DNA of 64,000 nt from assembly GCF_000314005.1 (NCBI RefSeq), contig NZ_JH980292.1, positions 3,570,121-3,634,120 of the forward strand, given 5' to 3'. Under the pieces are notes generated by a model. The model had not been told where the DNA came from, ran no database searches, and saw nothing but the letters and a program-made list of their open reading frames with translations. The number at the start of each line of letters is the position of its first letter. The first letter of the stretch is position 1. Both the position numbers and the translations under genes were made by a program. This stretch comes from Spirulina subsalsa PCC 9445 (GTDB lineage: Bacteria; Cyanobacteriota; Cyanobacteriia; Cyanobacteriales; Spirulinaceae). Positions 17,950 through 25,727 of the stretch are shown here, piece after piece.

Positions 17950-18582
17950 ATGACCGTGACTAATTTTCAAGTATGCGATCGCGATCTTGATCTCGATACC
18001 CTACACCGTTACCAAAACGCCGAAACCCTTGCCGTAGATACGGAAACTATGGGGTTAGTCTTGGGGCGCGATCGCCTTTGTCTCGTCCAAATTTGTGACC
18101 CCCAAGGCCTCGTGACCGCCATCCGTATCGAACAAGGGCAAATCGAAGCCCCCCACCTCAAAACCCTGATGGAAGACCCCAAAATCACCAAAATCTTCCA
18201 CTATGCCCGCTTTGACATTGCCCAGTTAAAATACACCTTCGGCATCCTCACCCAGCCCATTTTCTGTACCAAAATCGCCAGCAAACTCGCCCGCACCTAC
18301 ACCTCCAGTCACGGCCTCAAAGCACTGGTACAAGACCTAGAAAAGATAGAACTTGACAAAAGTTCCCAGAGTTCCGACTGGGGAAACCCCGATAATCTAT
18401 CCTCCCAGCAACTCAGCTATGCCGCCAATGACGTGCGTTATCTCATCTCCTTGCGTCAGAAACTCCTGCAAATGTTGGAACGAGAAGGTCGCCTAGAATT
18501 GGTCTATCGTTGTTTTGACTGTTTACCCGTTCTAACCGATCTCGACATTCTCCAGTTTCAAGATATTTTTGAGCATAAATAG
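17950..18582 (+). CDS. Ribonuclease D-like 3'-5' exonuclease
   Basis: The 210-residue protein is a stand-alone DEDD-type exonuclease domain: Exo I VDTETMGL, Exo II FHYARFDIAQL and Exo III YAANDVRYL with the Tyr of the DEDDy class. It lacks the HRDC domain of E. coli RNase D, as is usual for short cyanobacterial members. It should trim the 3' ends of RNAs such as tRNA precursors in the cytoplasm. I chose ATG 17950 because the 11 residues before it (from ATG 17917) overlap a GC-rich hairpin and are unconserved-looking. Confidence 0.88.
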   Translation: MTVTNFQVCDRDLDLDTLHRYQNAETLAVDTETMGLVLGRDRLCLVQICDPQGLVTAIRIEQGQIEAPHLKTLMEDPKITKIFHYARFDIAQLKYTFGILTQPIFCTKIASKLARTYTSSHGLKALVQDLEKIELDKSSQSSDWGNPDNLSSQQLSYAANDVRYLISLRQKLLQMLEREGRLELVYRCFDCLPVLTDLDILQFQDIFEHK

Positions 18583-18683
18583 GCAAAAGGCAATCTTGAC
18601 AAGTTAAAGCCTTGATTATCGGGAGAATATCAACGACTGACAGGTAAACAGGGAAGGCTCGGGAGTCGGGGAATTAATAATTA

Positions 18684-18920
18684 GGGCTTGCTGAATAACT
18701 CTGCTCGTGGGGCTAGGGAACAGGGAACGGGGAACGGGGAACAGGGGGGGGCGAAAAAAGCAAGCCTTTTTGATGATTTATCCCTAAAACCTTGCAGTTT
18801 CTCGCTGTTAGAAGTCAAGGGAACAGGGGAAATTCAGGTTTTTGCCCTCAAGTCTATTTAATTTGGTATAAATGGCTGAAAGTCCTAGTAACACTGCTTA
18901 GAGGAATATTCAGCAGACCC
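18684..18920. mobile_element. Non-autonomous element with GGGCTTGCTG ends (copy C), 237 bp
   Basis: It runs from GGGCTTGCTGAATAAC to TATTCAGCAGACCC and is flanked by TAATTA on both sides, consistent with a 5-6 bp target duplication. It contains a GGGAACGG-type run, the AAGCAAGCCTTTTT hairpin region, the CCTAAAACCTTGCAGTTTCT core and AGTCCTAGTAACACTGCTTA. Positions 18841-18870 also match, with one mismatch, the 3' end of the neighbouring zinc-ribbon gene. Confidence 0.75.
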
Positions 18921-18958
18921 TAATTATTCCCTCTTGCCTATGTTGCTTCGATTTGCCC

Positions 18959-19279
18959 TCAAGTCTGTTTAATTTGGTATAACATCACCCGACTTTGTGC
19001 TAACTTGCGTTTTAGCCAAGGAATTCCGAACTTTTCCCAGATAGAGGTACGAGGAGCAATGGCAATTCTCCCGAGAGAATGAATTGTTTCTTCGCACCAT
19101 TCCACATCACTCCCCTGACACAAAGGACAGGTTTCTGTAGGATTTTGCCAATCATAATCTTCTGGAGAACCAGTCACATATTGAATGGAAGATTTTTGCT
19201 TCTTAAGATCAACAGGAGTATGAGAAGCCGTGAAAATACTTTGGCAAGAATTGCACCAAAGATAGTGGGAAATACGCAT
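18959..19279 (-). CDS. Small zinc-ribbon hypothetical protein
   Basis: From ATG 19279 the protein has 106 residues. It starts MRISHYLWCNSCQSIF, with a CxxC pair at residues 9-12, and has a second pair in ETCPLCQG near residue 57. Together these could form one four-cysteine zinc site. The rest is basic, with tryptophans and no membrane segment. A GTG at 19321 would add 14 residues. The last codons coincide with a 30-bp sequence that is repeated inside mobile element copy C, so the C-terminus may have been altered by repeat insertion. I do not recognise a function. Confidence 0.6.
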   Translation of the reverse strand: MRISHYLWCNSCQSIFTASHTPVDLKKQKSSIQYVTGSPEDYDWQNPTETCPLCQGSDVEWCEETIHSLGRIAIAPRTSIWEKFGIPWLKRKLAQSRVMLYQIKQT

Positions 19280-19513
19280 AACGTTACCCTGATTCAAGAG
19301 ATCATAGTAAAATCTTAACACTCTGATCTAGGGAGAATCTGTATAAAATCTGGAGATACCCGCCCGGCCTCTATCTTACCTCCGTATTATGACGTAAGTA
19401 TTAAAGCGGAATAAATTCTGAACAAAAACCCTTCAAGATGCTGTATTTTTGCCTGTTATGTCCCTTGGCCTACCCAACAACACCCCTCCATTGTTAAACG
19501 CAAAACACACCTA

Positions 19514-19614
19514 GGGCTTGCTGAATAACTCTGCTCGTGAGTTTAGGGAATCGAGAATCGGGAGATTGCCTCTCCCCTATTCCCCGTTCCCTCGTCCAGT
19601 TATTCTGCAAACCC
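19514..19614. mobile_element. Non-autonomous element with GGGCTTGCTG ends (copy D), 101 bp
   Basis: This is the shortest copy: GGGCTTGCTGAATAACTCTG at the left, TTATTCTGCAAACCC at the right, with a GGGAATCG-type run between. The core seen in copies A, C and F is absent. The rest of the 19322-19627 gap shows nothing I can name. Confidence 0.6.
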
Positions 19615-19627
19615 TAATTAGGATGAC

Positions 19628-20515
19628 CTACTGTTTCACTAAATCCCCCACATTACCTAAGTTAAACAGGAATGGCACCGCTCCAGCACCTTCCTTTCCG
19701 CCAATAACCAGAACTTTGGGCATGGGTGCGCCCCCTTCTCGCCACGCTTCGATGGCCTCCTTCTGAAGCACTAGAGTTCCCCCTTGCGCTTTCAAGGTTT
19801 CCGCTAACAGGCGCTGGGCTTCCGCTTTCCCTTTAGCGCGGTTAACATCAGCTTGGGCTTGTTGTTCCGCTTCTCGGGCAATATAAATCGCCCGTTGCGC
19901 CCGTTGTTCAGCAATTTGCTTTTCTTCCACTGCCCGGGCAAACTCAGGCGAAAAGGTTAAATCCACCACACTGGTATCTAACACAATGATCCCATACTTC
20001 TCTAACCGGGCATTCAGGGCATTATCAAAGTCTTCCTTTAACTCCGCCCGCTTAGTAATCGCTTCTTCTACCGTGCGCAGGGCGGCGGCAATTTTAAAGG
20101 CCTCCTGAGTCTGGGGGGCGACAATTTTGGAGACGACATTTTCTAATGTCCCCTGTTTCCGCCGAATATCCACAATCCGCACCGGGTCTAAGCGGAAGTT
20201 AATGGCAAAACTAGCCGATAATTCCTGTAAATCTCGGGTCGAACTTTGGGCAGGAACTTCAAATTTCTGCACGGTGACATCATAGATATCAACGTTGGAG
20301 ATGAGAGGCGGTTTGAAATGTAACCCCTCTAATAAGGCTCCATTTTGGGCTTTCCCTAAAATACTTAAAACTCCCGCTTGTCCGGGGTTAATAATGACAA
20401 AGGAATTAAAGCCAATGAGGACGATCAATGCAGCAATGATCCCTCCAATTAATGGTTGCAAACTTGGTGCTGATTGATTCTTCAATGCTATCTCTCCTGA
20501 GTTGTTTAGTGGCAT
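19628..20515 (-). CDS. phb: Prohibitin-family SPFH protein
   Basis: The 295-residue protein has one membrane helix at about residues 22-42, then the SPFH/band 7 domain (FVIINPGQAGVLSILGKAQNG, VPAQSSTRDLQELS, VEEAITKRAEL) and a C-terminal coiled coil rich in Ala, Glu and Gln ending near PKVLVIGGKEG. This matches cyanobacterial prohibitins of the Slr1106 type, which form large ring complexes in thylakoid or plasma membranes; their physiological role is unclear. It lies downstream of terB on the minus strand, but an intrinsic terminator at 20631-20676 separates them. Confidence 0.88.
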   Translation of the reverse strand: MPLNNSGEIALKNQSAPSLQPLIGGIIAALIVLIGFNSFVIINPGQAGVLSILGKAQNGALLEGLHFKPPLISNVDIYDVTVQKFEVPAQSSTRDLQELSASFAINFRLDPVRIVDIRRKQGTLENVVSKIVAPQTQEAFKIAAALRTVEEAITKRAELKEDFDNALNARLEKYGIIVLDTSVVDLTFSPEFARAVEEKQIAEQRAQRAIYIAREAEQQAQADVNRAKGKAEAQRLLAETLKAQGGTLVLQKEAIEAWREGGAPMPKVLVIGGKEGAGAVPFLFNLGNVGDLVKQ

Positions 20516-20630
20516 CTACCCCTCTTCTGTCACTCTGGAAGATTTTAACGAATCTTCGCCATCACAGCCAACGAGAGAATCAGGGTTTGAACCTGATCTG
20601 ACAGAAGAGAGATACAACCCTAGTGTACCG

Positions 20631-20676
20631 AAAAAAGGTAAGGCGCACTCTTCACCCGAGGGTAAACGCGCCTTAC
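20631..20676 (-). terminator. Intrinsic terminator after terB
   Basis: On the minus strand a 9-bp stem (GTAAGGCGC with GCGCCTTAC, plus-strand 20638-20646 and 20668-20676) is followed by six T residues. It lies 10 bp beyond the terB stop. Confidence 0.8.
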
Positions 20677-20685
20677 TTCTGGGGC

Positions 20686-21117
20686 TTAGGTCTTCTCCTC
20701 TAAGGCTTTACGATACAACAGTTGGACCGATTTTAAAAACTTATTAAATACGGTTTGCGGGGGGTCGTTGGCGGGATCAAGTTCTTGTAGTTGGGTGAGC
20801 AGTTTAGCTTCTGCGGTGTCTACTTGACCATCGCTGTAAATAATGGCGCTGAGGGCTTCTAGTAGTTCTTGATAGTCTTCTTGGGTATGATTTTCCCCTA
20901 AATAAGCATTGAGCCAGTCATAACATTCTTGGGGTTTAACTTGTCTAAGTTCAGACAACAAGGGTTTAATTTCTGGGTCGTTGGCTAACCCCTCCTGTTG
21001 TGCCATTTTATGTAAATATTCCCGCTCCTCAGCTTGCACAGTGCCATCAATCCATGCCGCTCCGATGAGTATTTTTAATAGCTTTTTTTGTTTGTTAGCA
21101 TTCAGGTTAGTTGCCAT
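20686..21117 (-). CDS. TerB-family protein
   Basis: The 143-residue all-helical protein has two halves of TerB type: LLKILIGAAWIDGTVQAEEREYL near residues 13-35 and LEALSAIIYSDGQVDTAEAKLL near 84-105. In each, an aspartate/glutamate cluster forms the presumed metal-binding site. TerB domains occur in tellurite-resistance and other stress loci; stand-alone cyanobacterial copies have no proven role. It is cytoplasmic, with no signal or membrane segment. A short palindrome CCCCTTAGTTAAGGGG at 21126-21141 sits in its 5' leader and could be regulatory. Confidence 0.8.
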   Translation of the reverse strand: MATNLNANKQKKLLKILIGAAWIDGTVQAEEREYLHKMAQQEGLANDPEIKPLLSELRQVKPQECYDWLNAYLGENHTQEDYQELLEALSAIIYSDGQVDTAEAKLLTQLQELDPANDPPQTVFNKFLKSVQLLYRKALEEKT

Positions 21118-21251
21118 AGTTTTAACCCCTTAGTTAAGGGGCTGAGTTTAAAAATACGTCTTATTTTATCAAACTCAAAATCTAACCTTAAGCCTTCTAC
21201 ACAAAAGTTATGTTAACTTTTATATGCCATTACGCTTTTAAATGATTGACT

Positions 21252-22001
21252 ATGCTGCTACATCTCAGTACCTGGCCGGAAGTCGAAACCTACCTACAAA
21301 GCTCCCGAGGGATTATTCTGCCCATTGGGTCAACGGAACAACACGGGCCGATGGGTTTAATCGGAACTGATGCGATTTGTGCGGAGGCGATCGCCAAAGG
21401 AGTGGGAGAAACCACTCAAGCCCTGGTCGGACCGACGATTAACGTAGGAATGGCACTGCATCACATGGCCTTTCCCGGGTCCATGAGTTTACGACCTAGC
21501 ACCCTAATCACGGTGATTCAAGACTATCTCACCAGTTTGACCCAAGCCGGATTTCAACGCTTTTTTTTCATTAATGGGCATGGGGGGAATATTGCCACCC
21601 TGAAAGCGGCTTTTGCGGAAACCTATCATCATCTCGCCTTACTCCGGATTCCGGGCGCGGAACAAGTGCAATGTAAGGTCGCCAATTGGTTTATGTGTAG
21701 CAGTGTCTATAACTTAGCCAAGGAACTCTACGGACTCCAAGAAGGCTCCCACGCCACTCCGAGCGAAGTCGCCCTGACCCAATATATCTACCCAGAAGCC
21801 ATCAAAAAAGCCCCCTTAAGCGAGAAAGTCGCCTCGGGCTATCCCATCTATGGGGCGGTAGATTTTCGTCGTCACTATCCCGACGGCCGCATGGGCTCCA
21901 ATCCCGCCCTAGCCACCCCAGCCCACGGTAAACAATTCTATGAGTTAGCCGTCAAGGAGTTAAGCAACAGTTACCTAGAATTTCTCAAAAAGGGGGATTA
22001 A
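21252..22001 (+). CDS. Creatininase-family amidohydrolase
   Basis: The 249-residue protein shows the metal-binding motifs of the creatininase fold: STEQHGPMGLIGTD at residues 26-39, FINGHGGNI near 108, and EGSHATPSE near 164. Family members hydrolyse cyclic amides such as creatinine or act in F420 and riboflavin-related pathways (MftE, ArfB). In cyanobacteria the substrate is unknown and creatinine is unlikely. I chose ATG 21252 over TTG 21246. It overlaps the convergent methyltransferase gene by 4 bp. Confidence 0.85.
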   Translation: MLLHLSTWPEVETYLQSSRGIILPIGSTEQHGPMGLIGTDAICAEAIAKGVGETTQALVGPTINVGMALHHMAFPGSMSLRPSTLITVIQDYLTSLTQAGFQRFFFINGHGGNIATLKAAFAETYHHLALLRIPGAEQVQCKVANWFMCSSVYNLAKELYGLQEGSHATPSEVALTQYIYPEAIKKAPLSEKVASGYPIYGAVDFRRHYPDGRMGSNPALATPAHGKQFYELAVKELSNSYLEFLKKGD

Positions 22002-22861
22002 GCCCAGCGTTTTTTCCAGTGACTGCTCGGTTCCAAAGGACTAGAGGCCTGTTCCCCTTGGCGACGCTGACGGATGATGGTGGGGGAATCTTGTCCAGTG
22101 CGATCGCGATAAGGCACCGCCGCCCGAGTCCGCAAATGTTCCTCTTCCTGCAACGACAACGGCGGCAAATCCCCCGCCCAACTCGCCACCGTCCCCGGGG
22201 ATCTTCTCCCCACCCGAGGACTCGCCCCAATCCGCAGCCCAGCCTCCCTTAACGCCCCCCTCACCGCCGCCGCGCAGGAATAAGTCGCCAGTCGTCCCGT
22301 CGGAGCCAACACTTGCGCCACCTCCCCCAAAAACTCCACCGTCCACAGTTGGGGACATTTCGGCGGGGAAAAGGGATCCAGAAAAATAGCATCCGCCTGA
22401 AACCCCTCCCCTAACACCCGTTTAATCGACTGCCGAGCATCCCCCCAGAACATTCTCGCCCCCACATTCCCCCCCTCCCAAGACCCCGCCCCCACCAACT
22501 GCGCCAGCCCCTCCACCACCTGGGCCCCCCATAAATCCAGCAAACCATAAGCCAGCGCCGCCTGAGCCACCGTCGGATTCAACTCCAGAGCCACCAACTC
22601 CACCCGACAGTGGGGGTTCACCTCCCCAATCCCAGCCAACGCCGCCGCGCTATTATAGCCCAAGCCATAACACACATCTAAAATGCAAATCCGGTCTTGT
22701 TGTTGGGCTTTAGAGCGCAGGAGACAAGGTTCAATAAACTTTAACTCCGCCTCCTGTTTCGCTCCCCCCTGAGAATGAAAAGTTTCCTCAAACTCCGGGG
22801 AAAAAAACGTAAACGAGCCATCCCCCGTCACCTGGGGGCTAAAAAACTGCAAATTAGACAT
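21998..22861 (-). CDS. MnmC2-like SAM-dependent methyltransferase
   Basis: The 287-residue protein starts NLQFFSPQVTGDGSFTFFSPEF, like the MnmC methyltransferase domain. It has the SAM-binding LDVCYGLGYNSAAAL and the LDPFSPPKCPQLWT catalytic block. In E. coli this domain makes mnm5s2U34 in tRNA and is fused to an FAD oxidase; here that second domain is absent, as in other stand-alone MnmC2 proteins. ATG 22861 is preferred over TTG 22867. The 3' third is unusually GC-rich and Arg/Gly-rich. Confidence 0.82.
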   Translation of the reverse strand: MSNLQFFSPQVTGDGSFTFFSPEFEETFHSQGGAKQEAELKFIEPCLLRSKAQQQDRICILDVCYGLGYNSAAALAGIGEVNPHCRVELVALELNPTVAQAALAYGLLDLWGAQVVEGLAQLVGAGSWEGGNVGARMFWGDARQSIKRVLGEGFQADAIFLDPFSPPKCPQLWTVEFLGEVAQVLAPTGRLATYSCAAAVRGALREAGLRIGASPRVGRRSPGTVASWAGDLPPLSLQEEEHLRTRAAVPYRDRTGQDSPTIIRQRRQGEQASSPLEPSSHWKKRWA

Positions 22862-22959
22862 TGACAATTTTGAGCAATTATGTTTTATTTTTGCCCTTTT
22901 TTTGTTAGAATGAAAAAGGTTATCCTTCCCCGCCCAACCCGTGAGATTCCCCTCTGGTG

Positions 22960-23253
22960 AACTACCCCACCCTGCCGAGGCGCGAGGATGGAGCTTCCTG
23001 ATTCAATGGGAAGTGCTTTCTATACCGAAATATAGCGAGTCTTATCTTCCCTCCCCAGGCAGAAGTCCTAGTTCCTAAGACCCAAATTTTCTCTTGCAAC
23101 ACAGCCCTTTTTAGCTTGGTTTTCGCTTTGGGAGTTAGTGGTCAAGATATATTGATTTTATCATGGATTCGCTGTCCCTCAGTATATTGCTGGGTTGCTA
23201 TCCATCCCCTCCCTGCAAGCGAGGAAGGGGAATTCCGCAACATTTTTGTTAAA
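22960..23253. mobile_element. IS200/IS605-like non-autonomous element, long copy (294 bp)
   Basis: It runs from AACTACCCCACCCTGC to CAACATTTTTGTTAAA and shares almost all its sequence with copies at 53748-53987 and 55015-55254. The GC-rich imperfect hairpin near the right end (CCCCTCCCTGCAAGCGAGG and following) and the left-end AACTACCCCACC resemble cyanobacterial IS200/IS605 ends. There is no transposase. This copy carries 54 extra bases at about 23147-23200 that the two other copies lack. Confidence 0.65.
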
Positions 23254-23259
23254 CCTCTC

Positions 23260-23700
23260 ATGTCATCATCAAATCCTTTAGATTCAGACCCTGTAGATTT
23301 AGATTCCTTAACGGTTAACCCCTTACCCAGCAACCCCTTACCCTCGGATCCCCTATTTGAGCAACCCTTACAACGGCTACAACTCCTGTTTTGTCTCGTC
23401 CCCGTCTTAGGCGTGATTCCCTCCCTCTGGACATTATCCCGTCCTCACAGCACCTCCCAACAAAAACGAGTCAGTCGTTTAGCGCTCACCCTTGCTTTAT
23501 TATGGCTCTGTGCCTATAGTTTATTAACCTTTAGTGCAGGTCAAACATCCGAAATTTTACACTTGCGCTTATTGTTTTTAGATGCTTTAGTCACCTCCGG
23601 TTATTTTGTCCTCTGTCTGGGGTTAATGGTTCGACTCTGGAAACGACAAAAAGTTAATGTTCCCGGAGTAAACCAACTCTCCAACAAGTATTTCTCCTGA
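23260..23700 (+). CDS. Small two-helix membrane protein, hypothetical
   Basis: From ATG 23260 this is 146 residues. A hydrophilic N-terminus with repeated NPLPSNPLPSDPL motifs leads to hydrophobic segments near residues 47-62, 76-96 and 108-129. The C-terminus is basic. The upstream extension of the frame to 23116 lies entirely inside the mobile element ending at 23253 and is not genuine. The element thus sits directly in front of the gene and may have displaced its promoter. I do not recognise the family. Confidence 0.6.
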   Translation: MSSSNPLDSDPVDLDSLTVNPLPSNPLPSDPLFEQPLQRLQLLFCLVPVLGVIPSLWTLSRPHSTSQQKRVSRLALTLALLWLCAYSLLTFSAGQTSEILHLRLLFLDALVTSGYFVLCLGLMVRLWKRQKVNVPGVNQLSNKYFS

Positions 23701-23808
23701 TCAACCGGAAGTCAGTTTGAATTCTAGGAAGAATTGCTAAAAGCGTGGTAAAGCCCTAAATTACAGATACCCTTCCGGTTTTTTATTGTTCGGTGTGAGA
23801 GGAAGCCT

Positions 23809-25203
23809 GTGTCAACCCAAAGAATGTCTAATAACCGCCACCATTCCCGTCCTAAACCCTCTATTCCTCGCCCGAAAGACCGTCGGGGAGGAAACCGTTG
23901 GCTGTGGATTTGGTTGGGGTTAACTGGAGTGGGAATGTTATCGGCAATGGCCGGAGCGATTTTAGCCGTTTCTCTCTCTGCTACCCCCCTCCGGCAAGTA
24001 TTTCTGAGTCACCATGACGATGATAGTGTGTTTCAAGATGATACGATTGCCCTCTCCAACCTGAGATTTCCCTCCCTCACCCGTCCAGTGAATATTCTGG
24101 TGTTGGGGGTCAAAGTCCTTTCGTCCGACCTAAACTTAAGACTCCCTCCCGAAGAAGACCCCGGATATCTCTTCACGGTAGATTCCTTTGAAGGGCGTTC
24201 CGACACCATGTTACTCTTGCGGTTTGACCCCCAACTGCAAAAACTGACCGTCCTTTCCATCCCCCGGGATACTCAAACCACCATCCCCGGATACGGGACG
24301 ATGAAAATTAATGCAGCCAATGCTCACGGAGGGCCAGCACTCACCGCTAAAGCAGTGAGTCATTTACTCGCCGATGTTCCCATTGACCGTTATGTACGGG
24401 TGAATGTCCAAGGAGTCGAAAAACTGATTGATGCCTTGGGTGGGGTGAATCTCTACGTCCCCACAGCCATGAGGTACACAGACCACAGTCAACACCTCTA
24501 TATCAATTTGCAGGAAGGGGAACAGCATCTCGATGGGGAAAAGGCCTTACAATTCCTGCGCTTCCGTTATGACCAGTATGGGGATATAGGACGAGTTCAA
24601 CGGCAACAGACATTTATGAGGGCGTTGGTGGAACAGGTTTTGCGTCCTTCTACTCTCATGCGTATCCCGAGAATTTTACAGGTGATTCGTGAGAATATTG
24701 ACACGAATTTAAGTGTGGAAGAATTAGCCGCTTTGGCCGGGTTTGCGGCTCAGGTGGATCGGGGTAATATTCAAATGTTGATGTTACCGGGTGAGTTTAA
24801 CGGGACGGGACAGAATGGGGTGAGTTATTGGTTGCCTCACCACCGACAAATTGAGAACCTGATGGCACAACATTTTAATCAGGGGTTTGCGGAATATCGT
24901 TCTCGCAATACTAATTCTCTCCGGATTGCTATTCAAGACAGTACAGGAGATCGGGAAGCGGTGGATACGGTGGTGACGATGCTGTATAACCAAGGGTACC
25001 GGAATGTACAGGTGGGTCGTCGTTGGCGGGAACCCTTGGAAACCTCCCGCATTGTTGCCCAACGGGGTGATGATAGCAGCGCGTTTGATGTGCGCAGACA
25101 GTTGGGCATCGGGGAGGTACGGGTAGAAAGTACAGGTGAACTGAGTTCCGATATTACAATTCAGTTGGGTGAAGATTGGCGGAAACTGAAGAATGGTAAT
25201 TAG
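23809..25203 (+). CDS. LytR-CpsA-Psr (LCP) family ligase with LytR_C domain
   Basis: The 464-residue protein has a basic N-terminal tail, one membrane helix at about residues 31-55, the LCP domain (ILVLGVK, EGRSDTMLLLRF, LSIPRDTQTTIPGYG, LDGEKALQFLRFRYD and IGRVQRQQ) and a C-terminal LytR_C domain at about 365-455. LCP proteins transfer glycopolymers from lipid carriers to peptidoglycan or S-layer acceptors outside the membrane. The GTG at 23809 has GAGAGGAAG upstream at a fair distance; ATG 23824 is the alternative start. Confidence 0.92.
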   Translation: MSTQRMSNNRHHSRPKPSIPRPKDRRGGNRWLWIWLGLTGVGMLSAMAGAILAVSLSATPLRQVFLSHHDDDSVFQDDTIALSNLRFPSLTRPVNILVLGVKVLSSDLNLRLPPEEDPGYLFTVDSFEGRSDTMLLLRFDPQLQKLTVLSIPRDTQTTIPGYGTMKINAANAHGGPALTAKAVSHLLADVPIDRYVRVNVQGVEKLIDALGGVNLYVPTAMRYTDHSQHLYINLQEGEQHLDGEKALQFLRFRYDQYGDIGRVQRQQTFMRALVEQVLRPSTLMRIPRILQVIRENIDTNLSVEELAALAGFAAQVDRGNIQMLMLPGEFNGTGQNGVSYWLPHHRQIENLMAQHFNQGFAEYRSRNTNSLRIAIQDSTGDREAVDTVVTMLYNQGYRNVQVGRRWREPLETSRIVAQRGDDSSAFDVRRQLGIGEVRVESTGELSSDITIQLGEDWRKLKNGN

Positions 25204-25262
25204 GGGATGCTATTGGGGAACTGTTGCGCCCTATTCATAGTAACTTTTACCCGTTTTCTTGA

Positions 25263-25636
25263 GAAACCGGGTTTTTGTTAGGGTTTGGGTGGGAAACCAG
25301 AGGATGAGCGCAACCCGGTTTCTGGGTTGGTGAGGGGGTAAAGAAAGCGGGTTTCAGGGAAGTTATGGCGGGAACAGAATGGGTGCAAGAAACCCGGTTT
25401 TTAGCTTGATGTTTGAAACCGGGTTTTTGTTAGGGAGTAGGGGGAAAACCAGCCAATTAACGCAACCCGGTTTCTGGATGAGTGAGGGGGCAAAGAAACC
25501 GGGTTTCAGGGAGGTTATGGCGGGAACAGAATGGGTGCAAGAAACCCGGTTTCAAGGTGGAGGTTGGAAACCGGGTTTTTGGCAGGGTTTAGGTGGGAAA
25601 CCAGAGGATGAGGGCAACCCGGTTTCTGGTCTAACC
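25263..25636. repeat. 152-bp tandem repeat, about 2.5 copies
   Basis: Units beginning GAAACCGGGTTTTTG start at 25263, 25415 and 25567, an exact 152-bp spacing. Each unit contains several AAACCGGGTTT / AACCCGGTTT palindromes and a GTTATGGCGGGAACAGAATG block. It fills most of the 25204-25727 gap; no convincing gene lies there. Confidence 0.85.
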
Positions 25637-25727
25637 GTGAGAGGATCTTAACCAAGCCTAAAGATTGATCCCCCCTCTTATCCTTCCGGCTACCTTAGAG
25701 AAAGGTTGTCTCGTCTAGATTATCCCC

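Noticed and set aside
23116-23259. N-terminal extension of the membrane-protein frame
   Set aside because: The sequence is entirely inside the mobile element present in two other copies without any downstream gene, so it is not coding.
25263-25636. Possible CRISPR array or origin
   Set aside because: The period is 152 bp with only 2.5 units and palindromes inside each unit; no cas genes or dnaA boxes are near.
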